DNA of 33,271 nucleotides, taken from contig JAPOVY010000023.1 in assembly GCA_026707905.1 (NCBI GenBank), positions 1 through 33,271 on the forward strand, read 5' to 3'. The translations under genes were made by a program, and so were the position numbers. The notes beneath the pieces are model-generated. The model was not told the origin of the DNA. It made no database searches and worked only from the letters and a program-made list of their open reading frames with translations. The DNA comes from Gammaproteobacteria bacterium. GTDB lineage: Bacteria > Pseudomonadota > Gammaproteobacteria > Pseudomonadales > Azotimanducaceae. How positions within the stretch are numbered: position 1 is the stretch's first letter; each line of letters begins with the position of its first letter. Shown piece by piece: positions 16,791-25,436 of this stretch.

Positions 16791-18518
16791 CTACAGATAC
16801 GGTTCCAATAATGGTGTGTAGCGTGGCTGACGGAGTCGCCGAAGCGCTTTCACGGTGATTTGTCGAACACGATTACTTGAAATACCTAACTCGCGCGCGA
16901 TTTCTGTAGTTGACATATCTGATGTCCTACCAATTCCATAACGAAGTGACAGAATCTGTGTTTCACGAGTTGTCAGGTCCGCTAATGTCAACTCGACTGC
17001 GTCCCGTAATCCTTGTTCGAGCGCGATTTGCTCAGGCGAAGGTATGCTCTCACTTATTAGCGTGTCTACTAACGTCGTATCGTCTTCGTCGTTATTCGGC
17101 TCGTCGATAGAGATTGCGTTGTGCTCATACAGAACGACATCACGAATCTGTTGAACGCTCAATCCTGTTTCCGCAGCAAGCTCCCCTAGTTTCGGATCCC
17201 GTCCGAGAACCTGGGTCAAGCGCATTTTCGCGCGTCCGACATTACGAATGGCCTGCGTGAGGCTTGCGGGGAGCTTCACAGTGCGCCCGAATTCATTTAA
17301 CGCTTGCGTGATCGCTTGCCGAATCCACCAGGTTGCATACGTTGAGAACTTAAATCCACGAGTGTAGTCGTATTTCTCCGCTGCACGAATTAACCCAAGG
17401 TTGCCTTCCTGGATTAGATCAAGTAAGAGCGCACCATGATTGCTGTAGGTCTGTGCAACGCGCATGACCAACCGTAAATTGCCTGAAACGAGCGCGTTTT
17501 TGGCTGCGCGGAATCGCTGAATGGCGTTGTTAAGAAGCTGGTCGCGTTCAAGTAGCTCAACGTACGATAGGTCACACTGCTGTTCGATTTTTTGAAGTCT
17601 CTGACGTACATGTTCGAATACGTGCATGTGTGCGTTCAGGTTGGCTAGTACTTCATTTGACAGATCGTCGACTGTTTGTGTAAGTCGACGCGCTGTTAAA
17701 CGGGGCAGGAATTGTTCAACAAACTCAGGTTCCGACACGCCTGCTGTGAGGCAGATCGATCTAGCGCGTGACGTTGCACTTTCTACCGACCGCACCGCTT
17801 CTTTGAAAGTGTCAAGTAGAGACGTATAGTGGTTGGTAGCGAATTTGAAGAAGCGGAACGACTCTTCCAGTGCTGTTAGTTGCTTGTGAGTACGTTCGTT
17901 TCTGGGTTTGTGGAAGTACTCTGCTGACGCGCTTTCGAAAAGCCGAATACGCTTTCTAAGAAGCTCTTGGTCCATCGGATCCTCGCGTTCGCTGGTGTTG
18001 CCATTTGCTTCGGGTCGATCAACTTCCGGCAATTTCTCTACATGGTCGAGGAATCCTGCAAAGAGTCGGTTTAACTGGCCGTTTTTTATGTGTGAAGTAA
18101 TTAGCTCCTGACATTGCCTATTTACAGGTTTCACTGCTGCGATACAGACAAGGACTTCGCTCATCGCGTCGTTCATTGCCCGTGAATACGTTAGCTCCTC
18201 GTCCCTAGAGAGTAGGTCGAATTCGCCTACGTCCCGCATGTAAATCTGAGTGTTCTCTCGGATGGACCCTCGCTCGCGCTCTTCGATCTCCTCGACAATC
18301 TGGGCTTCTTGGTCGCGCTCGAAGTCGTATACATCGACACCGATCTCGATTAATCTGTGTGCGAGCTCGATGTACTGCTCGTCGTGTAAATCCGTATGCA
18401 AACGGGCGAACGCACAAACGTCGTTCATTGAGAGACGTCCGTCTTCAGCGACATACAGGCTTAAATGATCGACAGCCTGTTCAAAGGTCTTCATCTGAGA
18501 AGCGTTCCACTCCCGCAA
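16791..18518 (-). CDS. Divergent sigma-70 factor with RpoD architecture; sigma B
   Basis: The 575-residue protein has a region 1.1-like helical N-terminus (about 10-65), region 1.2 at 90-115 ([21 protein letters not shown]), a non-conserved region with the [11 protein letters not shown] motif near 221, region 2 at 345-410, region 3 and region 4. The core -10 segment [15 protein letters not shown] is intact. The extended -10 pair equivalent to E. coli His455/Glu458 is replaced (PASLTQ, residues 417-422). In region 4.2 the -35 contacts equivalent to Arg584/Glu585 are Ser548/Asn549 (ISSNRVRQI). It is therefore likely to read a changed promoter set. It lies between dnaG and sigma A. The start is TTG at 18518, with an ATG at 18494 as alternative. 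Confidence 0.87.
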   Translation of the reverse strand: MREWNASQMKTFEQAVDHLSLYVAEDGRLSMNDVCAFARLHTDLHDEQYIELAHRLIEIGVDVYDFERDQEAQIVEEIEERERGSIRENTQIYMRDVGEFDLLSRDEELTYSRAMNDAMSEVLVCIAAVKPVNRQCQELITSHIKNGQLNRLFAGFLDHVEKLPEVDRPEANGNTSEREDPMDQELLRKRIRLFESASAEYFHKPRNERTHKQLTALEESFRFFKFATNHYTSLLDTFKEAVRSVESATSRARSICLTAGVSEPEFVEQFLPRLTARRLTQTVDDLSNEVLANLNAHMHVFEHVRQRLQKIEQQCDLSYVELLERDQLLNNAIQRFRAAKNALVSGNLRLVMRVAQTYSNHGALLLDLIQEGNLGLIRAAEKYDYTRGFKFSTYATWWIRQAITQALNEFGRTVKLPASLTQAIRNVGRAKMRLTQVLGRDPKLGELAAETGLSVQQIRDVVLYEHNAISIDEPNNDEDDTTLVDTLISESIPSPEQIALEQGLRDAVELTLADLTTRETQILSLRYGIGRTSDMSTTEIARELGISSNRVRQITVKALRRLRQPRYTPLLEPYL

Positions 18519-18642
18519 CTGCTGCGTACTAGGTAAGACACGCGAATACGTTTCAATTTCTCGAATTATCCAACGGAATTTGTAGGAATTCGTTCATCAG
18601 CTGAAACAGATCTCATACTACGTTGGACCTATTGATGTCAGA

Positions 18643-20454
18643 CTATCGTGGTTGGGATGCGTCATCGTCGTCCGATAGACTGAGTAACTCAAGTTGCACT
18701 TGGCGCTCAATGTCACGCTGCTTTACAGTTAGAAAGGTCTCAACGCCGTCGACAAATTGATCCAGGATCTCTTGTGCGTTTCTTGCGGAGCTTGTGTTTG
18801 TTGCGTCGTAGATTTCTGCAAGGTAGCGGGCAAACCACGTATCGTCCTGAAAGAAGGCGATGAGACCGCTGATGTCCGTAAAGCCATGGTGGTCAATCGC
18901 CTGCCAGAGGCGCGTCAGTGGGTCGTTCTGAGCAACATCGACGAGTCGATGTAAGAGCGTGCGATAGTCGCCTAGACGGGTCCATATTTCGGGCGCACAT
19001 ATCAATTGACTGACGCGCCGACGTGTGTTTATCTCGTTGTAATAACGCTCCGATCGAGCGGTGCTAAGATCGTGTTCAACCTCCGATTCCTCGATTTCAC
19101 CTTCAAAGGGTGGAGGTCCGGCTGGTTCTTGGTTCATCGAATTCAGCGTTAGCAGCTGATCCATGTTCACTTCGTCCGGAAAGCATCGGGCTACCTCTTG
19201 CGCCAGAATCGTGCGAAAGGAGTCATGTTTGATTCCTTGTATCAACGATTTCGCGCGATCGACGAATCGTGCTTTCTGCTCAATACTGCTGAATGTGCGA
19301 TCTTTGGTTTCCAGCAGAGAATCAACGAAATAGTCAGCGACGTGTTGTGCGTTGTTGATGGACTCTTCGAATACAGCTGCTCCTTCGGATCGAACAAAGC
19401 TATCAGGATCTTCCCCCTCAGGTAGGAACATGAACTTGACGGTCTTTTCGTCGGTTAAAGCCGCGAGTGCGGCTTCGAGCGCTCTCTTGGCGGCGGTTCT
19501 TCCCGCATCGTCACCGTCGAAGCAGCAGATGACTTCATTCGTGAACCAGAACATTGTTCTGAAATGTACGTCGTTTGATGCAGTTCCGAGCGCTGCGACC
19601 GCGTATGGAATACCGTGTTGGGACAGAGCAATGACATCCATATATCCTTCTACGAGCAGTAGCTTCTCGGGACGTCGTTTGATGTTCAGCACTTCAAATA
19701 GACCGTAGAGTTCTCGGCCTTTTGAGAAGACCTTGGTTTGCTTCGTATTCAGATACTTTGGCTCGACATCATCGTCAAGTGTTCGACCTCCGAAACCAAC
19801 GACGTTACCGTCGCGATTACGGATCGGGAACATCAAGCGGTTGCGGAATCGATCGTAAACGGACTTGCGTTCGCGGTTTTCGACGAGTACATCTGCATCG
19901 ATCAACGTACGTACGTCAGTATCCACTAAGTGCTCTTTTAAGCTAGACCACGCGTTCGGCGCGAAACCTATTTGGTATTTTTCGATGACTGCTTGATTGA
20001 TGCCTCGGGAATTGAGGTATTGCTTGATCGCAGTATTACTACCGGCGCGTTCGAGATGGCGATTGAAAAAGAGGGCGCTCCGCTGAAGAACATCCAGAAG
20101 TGCGAGCTGCTCCTTCGTCGGTCCTCGTGAGCCGCGACGTTCCGGTAGCGGAACGCCGAGAAATTGTGCGACTTCCTTGACGGCATCAGGGAAGCTAGCG
20201 CCATTTTGTTCCATAAGAAAATTGAAAATCGAACCCTTTTTCTGGCAACCGAAACAATAAAAACTACCATCGTCGCGGATATACATCGATGGTTTGCTGT
20301 CCTTGTGAAAGGGACACAAAGCGCGATGTCGGTCGCCGCTTTTTTCGACTTTAAAGTAACGACTTAAGAACGCCGGTCCGTCAAGTCGGTTCGTTAGATC
20401 ACTCAGGAACTCGCGGTCAAACTGACCACGTTGATTTGTAGGAGACTCGACCAT
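18643..20454 (-). CDS. dnaG: DNA primase
   Basis: DnaG makes the RNA primers for replication and acts with the DnaB helicase. The 603-residue protein has the N-terminal zinc-binding domain (Cys47, His50, Cys67, Cys70 in CPFH and CFGC), the RNA polymerase domain with the TOPRIM glutamate Glu269 in LLVEGYMDVIAL and the acidic metal motif FDGDDAG at 312-318, then a helical helicase-binding C-terminus. The start gives a normal N-terminus. It follows rpsU by 105 bases, as in the conserved rpsU-dnaG-rpoD operon, but a divergent sigma gene (sigma B) comes next, 124 bases downstream, before the canonical sigma A. Confidence 0.96.
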   Translation of the reverse strand: MVESPTNQRGQFDREFLSDLTNRLDGPAFLSRYFKVEKSGDRHRALCPFHKDSKPSMYIRDDGSFYCFGCQKKGSIFNFLMEQNGASFPDAVKEVAQFLGVPLPERRGSRGPTKEQLALLDVLQRSALFFNRHLERAGSNTAIKQYLNSRGINQAVIEKYQIGFAPNAWSSLKEHLVDTDVRTLIDADVLVENRERKSVYDRFRNRLMFPIRNRDGNVVGFGGRTLDDDVEPKYLNTKQTKVFSKGRELYGLFEVLNIKRRPEKLLLVEGYMDVIALSQHGIPYAVAALGTASNDVHFRTMFWFTNEVICCFDGDDAGRTAAKRALEAALAALTDEKTVKFMFLPEGEDPDSFVRSEGAAVFEESINNAQHVADYFVDSLLETKDRTFSSIEQKARFVDRAKSLIQGIKHDSFRTILAQEVARCFPDEVNMDQLLTLNSMNQEPAGPPPFEGEIEESEVEHDLSTARSERYYNEINTRRRVSQLICAPEIWTRLGDYRTLLHRLVDVAQNDPLTRLWQAIDHHGFTDISGLIAFFQDDTWFARYLAEIYDATNTSSARNAQEILDQFVDGVETFLTVKQRDIERQVQLELLSLSDDDDASQPR

Positions 20455-20463
20455 CGCCCGCTA

Positions 20464-20492
20464 ACTATATAGCAGGTCAGTAGGTTTATTAA
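20464..20492 (-). promoter_or_regulatory. Candidate promoter directly before dnaG
   Basis: On the minus strand TTAATA (20487-20492) and TATAGT (20464-20469) are separated by 17 bases. Transcription would start only a few bases before the dnaG ATG, giving an almost leaderless mRNA. The -10 is a 5 of 6 match and the -35 a 4 of 6 match. Confidence 0.25.
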
Positions 20493-20559
20493 GACGTAAG
20501 TGAGCTAGATGAAGGGATCGGCGTACGCACCACTGCCGCTACGAATTTCGGTTAATTTA

Positions 20560-20775
20560 CTAATGGAGTCGTTCGAATCGACGTGCTTCTCTGCTAATTT
20601 TCTTCTGTAGTCTTTTCTTCGCCGCCGCTTCTTTGCGTTTACGTACGGTCGTAGGTTTTTCGTAGTACTCTCGACGACGTGCTTCCGACAATATCCCTGC
20701 TTTCTCGCACGCACGCTTAAATCGTCTCAACGCCAAGTCGAATGATTCGCTGTCTCGAACCTTAATTGAGGGCAT
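20560..20775 (-). CDS. rpsU: 30S ribosomal protein bS21
   Basis: This is the small basic ribosomal protein bS21, which sits near the 3' end of 16S rRNA and assists initiation. Its 71 residues match the family throughout: [20 protein letters not shown] at the start, a middle with [18 protein letters not shown], and a Lys/Arg-rich tail ending in RFERLH. It lies 48 bases after the sigma C stop and 105 bases before dnaG. Co-transcription with sigma C is therefore plausible, which differs from the usual arrangement where rpsU is the first gene of the operon. Confidence 0.97.
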   Translation of the reverse strand: MPSIKVRDSESFDLALRRFKRACEKAGILSEARRREYYEKPTTVRKRKEAAAKKRLQKKISREARRFERLH

Positions 20776-20823
20776 CTACTGACTCAGAAATTCAGGGCGA
20801 GTAATTCTATGCAGGAAAGGTAG

Positions 20824-22758
20824 TTAGGTAAGGTGTATGAAGTCCTCAGCGAGCACGCGTGCGGCCAACGAATTCTGGATTCGTCGCATCGCGGTTGCCT
20901 CTATCTGACGAATACGTTCGCGGGTGACATCAAACTGTTTACCGACCTCTTCTAGTGTATGGTCTTGATTCATTCCGATACCGAAGCGCATACAAAGAAC
21001 TTGACGTTCGCGCGGATCTAGCTCATTAAGGATCACTTCGATCACGTCACGAAGATTCTCGTAGGCGGTAACGTCAATAGGCGTCTTCGTGTTGTTGTCT
21101 TCGATGAAATCGCCGACCGTTGCGTCGCCATCTTCACCGAGCGGCCGCTCCATCGATACTGGTTCGCGACCAATCTCTTGCACTCGTCTCACGCGATCGT
21201 CATTGATTTCCATCCGCTCCGCAAGTTCCTCTGAGTTAGGTTCGCGCCCTAGCTCTTGTGTCATTTGCCGAGTGACACGATTGAGCTTGTTGATCGTCTC
21301 GATCATGTGGACTGGAACACGGATCGTGCGAGCGTGGTCCGCAATCGATCGAGTGATCGCTTGACGAATCCACCAGGTCGCGTAAGTAGAGAACTTGAAG
21401 CCGCGCCGATATTCAAACTTATCGACTGCTTTCATCAAGCCTAAATTACCTTCTTCGATGAGATCAAGGAAGTGCAGCCCACGATTCGTGTATTTCTTCG
21501 CGATCGACATGACGAGACGGAGGTTGGCCTCGACCATGTTGTTTTTCGCGATGCTCCTCTTCTTCTGCCCGGCTCGTACGCGTTGATGAATTTCGGAAAT
21601 CGAGGCGTATGTCGTGTGATTGTGAGTAGTCGCTAGACGGCGGTCTCGTGGGACGGACGTCTTTCGTTTCATTGCGTTGACAGAGTATCTCTGATCGATC
21701 TCTTCTTCTCGAATGCACCGGTGAGCGCGCATTAGTTCTACTTCGTACTTCGCTAGGCGCTTACTGTATGAGTGATTGGCTTTGACATGGCGTTTCACCC
21801 ATGCGGATGATGACTCCTTCCCTTCGAATTCCTTCTGGAAAACCTCCAATGGCATTCGACAGCGTTTAATCAGTTTGCGTAGTTCGCGCTCCTGCTGACG
21901 TACTCGTTGCCACGAAGATTCCGCCATTTCGCACAGATGGTCATGGTGAGGCTGCGTGAACTTAAAGAACTTGAATACCCGAGCAACTGCTGTTAACGCT
22001 CTTACGGATTCCTCACTCCGCCAAGATTTCTGCGTAGCGATTACCTTTTGAGCTTTGCGATACGCTCTGCGGAGTCGAGTGAAGCGTTTCTTTGCTTCAG
22101 CGACGTCCGGTCCTTTGCGCTTATTCGTTTGGCTGGGATCCTTGGGTGTGTTCGCATCGATTTGTTTAGCCTGAGGCACATGTTCCATCGGATCAAGATA
22201 TCCAACCAGCAAATCCCCAAGTTTCTTGCGTTTGGTTACGTCGTCATATACGTTCAGAACGTACTCTACAACGCCCGGGAAAAAAGCTAACGCTTCAAGT
22301 TCATCGCTAATTCCGGCTTCCAGTCGACGCGCGATCTCGATTTCCTCATCACGTGTGAGTAGACCAACAGCACCCATCTCTCGCATATACATGCGCAGGG
22401 GATCAGTCGTACGACCGGTAACATTTTTCTCGATCGCGATAAGTGCTGCGCTGAGCTGCTCTTCTTCAAGTTCATCGTCATCGCTCGACGAAGGATCGTT
22501 GCCTTGAAGAAGATCCTCTTCAGTTGGAGGCGTTTCGAATACTCGTATGCCGGCATCTTTGATGTCTGCGACAAACTCTTCGAATATGAGACCGATGTCG
22601 CTGTCATCGTCGCCGACGTCAATAAAGTCGGTAATTTCCTCGTAAGTTACATAGCCCTGTTCGCGGGCTCGCTCAAGAAAAGTGATTAATTCGGTGGGTG
22701 CGTTGTCCTTGTTATCGAAAGAATTAGTTAGTTGTGAGTCAGTTTCGGGACTTGGCAT
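20824..22758 (-). CDS. RNA polymerase sigma-70 factor, primary (RpoD) type; sigma C
   Basis: This 644-residue second canonical sigma is closely related to sigma A along its whole length. It has the same region 1.1 ([16 protein letters not shown] at 34-49), region 1.2 ([12 protein letters not shown]), a non-conserved region with QIDANTPKD and NKRKGPD, region 2 at 400-470, [12 protein letters not shown] and [11 protein letters not shown]. The E. coli promoter-contact residues are kept, so its specificity should overlap that of sigma A. It also has the 24-residue insert before region 2, at about 351-384 and of different sequence, and LIEEGN in region 2.2. The extreme C-terminus differs from sigma A. 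It lies upstream of rpsU, an unusual place for an RpoD gene. Whether A or C is the housekeeping factor cannot be decided here. Confidence 0.9.
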   Translation of the reverse strand: MPSPETDSQLTNSFDNKDNAPTELITFLERAREQGYVTYEEITDFIDVGDDDSDIGLIFEEFVADIKDAGIRVFETPPTEEDLLQGNDPSSSDDDELEEEQLSAALIAIEKNVTGRTTDPLRMYMREMGAVGLLTRDEEIEIARRLEAGISDELEALAFFPGVVEYVLNVYDDVTKRKKLGDLLVGYLDPMEHVPQAKQIDANTPKDPSQTNKRKGPDVAEAKKRFTRLRRAYRKAQKVIATQKSWRSEESVRALTAVARVFKFFKFTQPHHDHLCEMAESSWQRVRQQERELRKLIKRCRMPLEVFQKEFEGKESSSAWVKRHVKANHSYSKRLAKYEVELMRAHRCIREEEIDQRYSVNAMKRKTSVPRDRRLATTHNHTTYASISEIHQRVRAGQKKRSIAKNNMVEANLRLVMSIAKKYTNRGLHFLDLIEEGNLGLMKAVDKFEYRRGFKFSTYATWWIRQAITRSIADHARTIRVPVHMIETINKLNRVTRQMTQELGREPNSEELAERMEINDDRVRRVQEIGREPVSMERPLGEDGDATVGDFIEDNNTKTPIDVTAYENLRDVIEVILNELDPRERQVLCMRFGIGMNQDHTLEEVGKQFDVTRERIRQIEATAMRRIQNSLAARVLAEDFIHLT

Positions 22759-23020
22759 TCGACCTGTGACGGGATGGTTACTCGACCACCCTCCTAATCG
22801 TTAACAAGTAGATCGCTACACTGGGCGCGTTAGCGAATATTAAAAGTGTATTCACAAAATTTGCGACGCACAATTGAATTGAAGCGATTTGTGATAACAA
22901 TGCTATCTATGCACCACGGACGAAATCGTTGGCGATACCTTTCTAGTTAATGATGCCGCTTGGCGAGACGTTGATGGTTTAGAAGTCAGTTAGTAGTACT
23001 TAAGAGTTTTCAACGTAATG
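22759..23020. other. Gene-free region upstream of sigma C
   Basis: The sigma D to sigma C gap is 317 bases (22759-23075), of which 23021-23055 is the sigma D terminator. The rest has no supportable gene. On the minus strand an AGGAGGG lies about 35 bases before the sigma C ATG, too far to act as its ribosome binding site, and no in-frame start lies near it. A candidate sigma C promoter is listed separately. Confidence 0.5.
22845..22873 (-). promoter_or_regulatory. Candidate promoter for sigma C
   Basis: On the minus strand TTGTGC (22868-22873) and TACACT (22845-22850) are 17 bases apart, about 85 bases before the sigma C start. The strong terminator after sigma D implies that a promoter must exist in this gap. 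Confidence 0.3.
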
Positions 23021-23055
23021 AAAAAGCCGGGTCCATTCATGAACGGACCCGGCTT
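23021..23055 (-). terminator. Intrinsic terminator of sigma D
   Basis: Read on the minus strand, AAGCCGGGTCC pairs perfectly with GGACCCGGCTT (plus-strand arms 23024-23034 and 23045-23055) and is followed by a U5 run. The loop contains TTCATGAA, which can extend the stem. It begins 20 bases past the sigma D stop and should separate sigma D transcription from sigma C. Confidence 0.92.
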
Positions 23056-23075
23056 CAGTTGGTTAACGAAATCGC

Positions 23076-24818
23076 TTAGCGCAAATATGGTTCAAGCGAT
23101 TTCGACATCGGACTGAGTCGAAGTTTCTTTAACGCTGACATGTGAATCTGGCGTACACGTTCGCGCGAAACATGCAACTCGTTCGCAATCTGCGTGAACG
23201 TCATCGCATCGTTCCGGTTGATACCAAAGTTCATCGCCATCACCATTTGTTCGCGCGCGTCAAGTACGGCAAGTGCTTTGCCTACCACTGATGGACGACT
23301 TTCGTCAACTGCTTGATCCTCAGGCGATCGGACGGATTCATCTGCGATCATGTTGCCGAAAGTTGTGCCGTCATCTTCGTCACCAACAGGCGTATCGAGA
23401 CCGCGAAGTTCTCGGGTGTAATTAAAGACGTCTCGCACTTGCTTCGCCGTCTTGTCAACACGGCTGCCGATTTCCTCCGCGGTTGGTTCTCGAAGAAGCT
23501 CTTGGGTCAACTGTCGTTGTGCACGATATACCTTTTTCATGTCTTGATTGACATTAGCCGGTAGTCGTACGGTTCGACCGTATTCTCCTAGAGCACGCGT
23601 AACTGCCTGACGAATCCACCAGGTCGCATACGTTGAGAACTTGAATCCTCGGGTATAGTCGAACTTTTCGATTGCCCGAATCAGACCGACATTCCCTTCT
23701 TGGATTAGGTCCTCTTCCTCAACGCCTCGATTCTTGAATTTCTGAGCGATCGACATGACAAGACGAAGGTTTCCTACCGCAAGTCCTTCGGTCGCGGCAT
23801 TCACCCGTGATTCACCTTTCTTCACACGACGGCTGATCTTTAGTAATTCCTCAGTGTTGTGACCAAGCTGCTTCTCGACCGCGCGAACCTGTGATCTCAA
23901 TTCTGAGATCTTGTTTGCGTGCAGCGCCAATGCGTCGCGAACTCGCTTCGGTTGCGAGGCAACCAATGTCATCCACCGACGCCCGGTGATGTTCGGTTCG
24001 AATTCGCTCTCGTATGCGTGCTTGGCAACACCGGCCATCCGCACGATTCTTCGTAACTTGGTGCGGGCGGACTCTAACGGAGCCATGCTCGTTCTGAACA
24101 GATGCACGAAATCGAGATAGTGCGGCATCGTAAACTTGAAGAAACCGAATGCATGCTCAAGCTCGTTTCGCGAATTGACGGTGCGTCTCTGTTTGGGTTG
24201 TGCGTAGTACGCATCCATCACTTTCGTAAACCGCTTGAATCGGGTTTTCGCTTGATGTAAATTCGGAGGCGTACCCTTGGTATCTCGAGGTGCGTTGCTT
24301 GCAACGACATTAATCTTCGGTAACTCATCTACGACATCCAGATAACCGGCGACAAAGCGGTCAAGACGTCCGGACTCGAAGTGCGCTTCGAATAGCGCGC
24401 GAGCTTGTTCAACGACGGGTTGGATGGTTGCTAGTGCCGATAGAACCTCGCTCATGCCGTGATTCCTTGCACGGGCTAACTCAAGTTCTTCATCACGGGA
24501 AAGAAGGTCTAGCTTTGACAACTCGCGCATGTAGATATGCACGTTGTCGCGAATACTGGCTTCCGCCTTTTGAAGATGCGCTTCGATTTCATCATCGGGT
24601 TCCGCGATCGCAAAACCGTCGGTCGCTAGGCGCGACAGTAGATCGTCGATTCTGGGATCGTCGATCGCGACTTCGCCGTTGAACAGATCAAGGATGTCCT
24701 GAATTGAAATCAGGTCTTCTGAATCTGGGCGGAGCCGTAACTCTTCAACGAGATCTTTGTAATCGATACCAGCGATCGCATCTTGATTTATCTGTTCTTT
24801 ACTGTAGTAAACGCTCAT
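23076..24818 (-). CDS. Divergent sigma-70 factor with RpoD architecture; sigma D
   Basis: The 580-residue protein has a region 1.1-like N-terminus (about 18-75), region 1.2 at 92-120 ([21 protein letters not shown]), a non-conserved region with [14 protein letters not shown] near 224, region 2 ([40 protein letters not shown] at 348-408), region 3 and region 4. Region 4.2 keeps VSRERVRQI, so -35 contacts look normal. The extended -10 positions equivalent to His455/Glu458 are Asn and Gln (PANVNQ, 420-425). It lacks the insert seen in sigmas A and C. It pairs best with sigma B by overall features. A good AAGGGA ribosome binding site precedes the ATG, and the gene ends at a strong terminator. Confidence 0.88.
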   Translation of the reverse strand: MSVYYSKEQINQDAIAGIDYKDLVEELRLRPDSEDLISIQDILDLFNGEVAIDDPRIDDLLSRLATDGFAIAEPDDEIEAHLQKAEASIRDNVHIYMRELSKLDLLSRDEELELARARNHGMSEVLSALATIQPVVEQARALFEAHFESGRLDRFVAGYLDVVDELPKINVVASNAPRDTKGTPPNLHQAKTRFKRFTKVMDAYYAQPKQRRTVNSRNELEHAFGFFKFTMPHYLDFVHLFRTSMAPLESARTKLRRIVRMAGVAKHAYESEFEPNITGRRWMTLVASQPKRVRDALALHANKISELRSQVRAVEKQLGHNTEELLKISRRVKKGESRVNAATEGLAVGNLRLVMSIAQKFKNRGVEEEDLIQEGNVGLIRAIEKFDYTRGFKFSTYATWWIRQAVTRALGEYGRTVRLPANVNQDMKKVYRAQRQLTQELLREPTAEEIGSRVDKTAKQVRDVFNYTRELRGLDTPVGDEDDGTTFGNMIADESVRSPEDQAVDESRPSVVGKALAVLDAREQMVMAMNFGINRNDAMTFTQIANELHVSRERVRQIHMSALKKLRLSPMSKSLEPYLR

Positions 24819-24951
24819 CGTTCTTCCCTTTGTCTTACTCTGTCGTCCATCACATTCGTGAATACATTGCCTACTTGGTTGCGCGTTAACTTCGAGATAG
24901 CCGACGCGACAATGCTTGATCTTTCAATGCAGCTTTCAGTGTGGTGCTTGC

Positions 24952-24999
24952 CTACCCTCCCAATTCCCGCGCAAACGCGGCATGACACGGGTAGTGTCA
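24952..24999 (-). promoter_or_regulatory. Structured leader of sigma D with mutually exclusive pairings
   Basis: TGACAC/GTGTCA (24983-24988 and 24994-24999) and CCGCG/CGCGG (24967-24971 and 24976-24980) can form two adjacent hairpins. Alternatively CTACCC (24952-24957) can pair with GGGTAG (24989-24994), opening the first hairpin. It lies 134-181 bases upstream of the sigma D start. No known riboswitch consensus is recognised. The structures were found by eye only. Confidence 0.35.
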
Positions 25000-25099
25000 C
25001 CGGTCTGATATAGCGTGCAGGTATACGCCACGTTTTGCGAAATCCAAAGTTTGAGTGCCCATGAGACACATGCGCGGCAAGAAAGTTCACAGTTTCTAC

Positions 25100-25144
25100 A
25101 AAAAAAAAGCCTCATATATCGCAGTCCGCCTTACTGGATATATG
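25100..25144 (-). terminator. Intrinsic terminator with U9 tail
   Basis: On the minus strand CATATATC pairs with GATATATG (plus-strand arms 25113-25120 and 25137-25144). An inner CAGT/ACTG stem (25122-25125 and 25133-25136) follows past a one-base bulge. AGGC and nine T residues (25100-25108 on the plus strand) complete it. Confidence 0.75.
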
Positions 25145-25219
25145 GGGTCGAAATCGTGAATTTCAATGCGCATCGATTAGCCAGATTACGCGAAATCAGC
25201 GTAATCGATCGTACCTCAC
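25100..25219 (-). ncRNA. Candidate small RNA or terminated leader upstream of sigma D
   Basis: On the minus strand a perfect extended -10 predicts transcription from about 25219. The transcript of about 120 nt would contain an 8-bp hairpin GATTACGC/GCGTAATC (25184-25191 and 25199-25206) and end at an intrinsic terminator with a U9 tail. No ORF with a start and ribosome binding site is apparent in it. If the terminator is bypassed, the RNA would continue about 280 nt into sigma D, so it could be either an independent small RNA or an attenuator. I do not recognise a known family. Confidence 0.5.
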
Positions 25220-25225
25220 GCTGTT

Positions 25226-25234
25226 ATTATAACA
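25226..25234 (-). promoter_or_regulatory. Perfect extended -10 promoter element
   Basis: The minus strand reads TGTTATAAT, which is a consensus TATAAT (25226-25231) preceded by the extended -10 TGN (25232-25234). No good -35 hexamer lies 16-18 bases upstream, as is common for extended -10 promoters. It is oriented toward the candidate small RNA and sigma D. Confidence 0.6.
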
Positions 25235-25339
25235 CAGGACTCCAGTGTGCGGCTAGTCGCATGGTATTTGCTAGTCGATTGGTCATGCATCGGTCACGTT
25301 CGTACGCGATCGATGCAACTGCAGCGTCCCGAATTACGA

Positions 25340-25361
25340 GTGCATAATTTTGATTACGCAC
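25340..25361. promoter_or_regulatory. Imperfect palindrome upstream of argC, possible operator
   Basis: GTGCATAAT (25340-25348) and ATTACGCAC (25353-25361) are inverted copies with one mismatch around a TTTG spacer, 75 bases before the argC start. Size and AT-rich centre resemble a regulator half-site pair such as an ARG box, but the sequence does not match the E. coli ArgR consensus closely. Confidence 0.35.
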
Positions 25362-25419
25362 ATACGTTGGCATTGTGCGATCATCTCGTTACCGTCAGAG
25401 CGCTCTTCACATAAGATTC

Positions 25420-25434
25420 GACCACGATGTGGTC
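25420..25434 (+). promoter_or_regulatory. Hairpin just before the argC start codon
   Basis: GACCAC (25420-25425) and GTGGTC (25429-25434) form a 6-bp stem with a GAT loop ending two bases before the ATG at 25437. It occupies the place of the ribosome binding site, and no Shine-Dalgarno is visible. It may lower initiation at this start. Confidence 0.35.
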
Positions 25435-25436
25435 AT

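Larger units (their letters stand above)
24819..25436. other. 618-base gene-free region between sigma D and argC
   Basis: No convincing protein gene is found on either strand of this divergent region. From left to right it holds the sigma D leader with two hairpins and an alternative pairing (24952-24999), a minus-strand intrinsic terminator with nine T residues (25100-25144), a hairpin (25184-25206), a perfect minus-strand extended -10 element (25226-25234), an imperfect 22-base palindrome (25340-25361) and a hairpin at the argC start (25420-25434). These are listed separately. Confidence 0.7.

Noticed and set aside
14444-24818. Sigma B and D as RpoS or RpoH
   Set aside because: Both retain a region 1.1-like N-terminus and a long non-conserved region with the FxFFKF motif. 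RpoS and RpoH lack these.
24819-25099. 6S RNA (ssrS) in the sigma D upstream region
   Set aside because: The hairpins here do not form the long stem with a large central bubble typical of 6S RNA, and no conserved 6S sequence was recognised.
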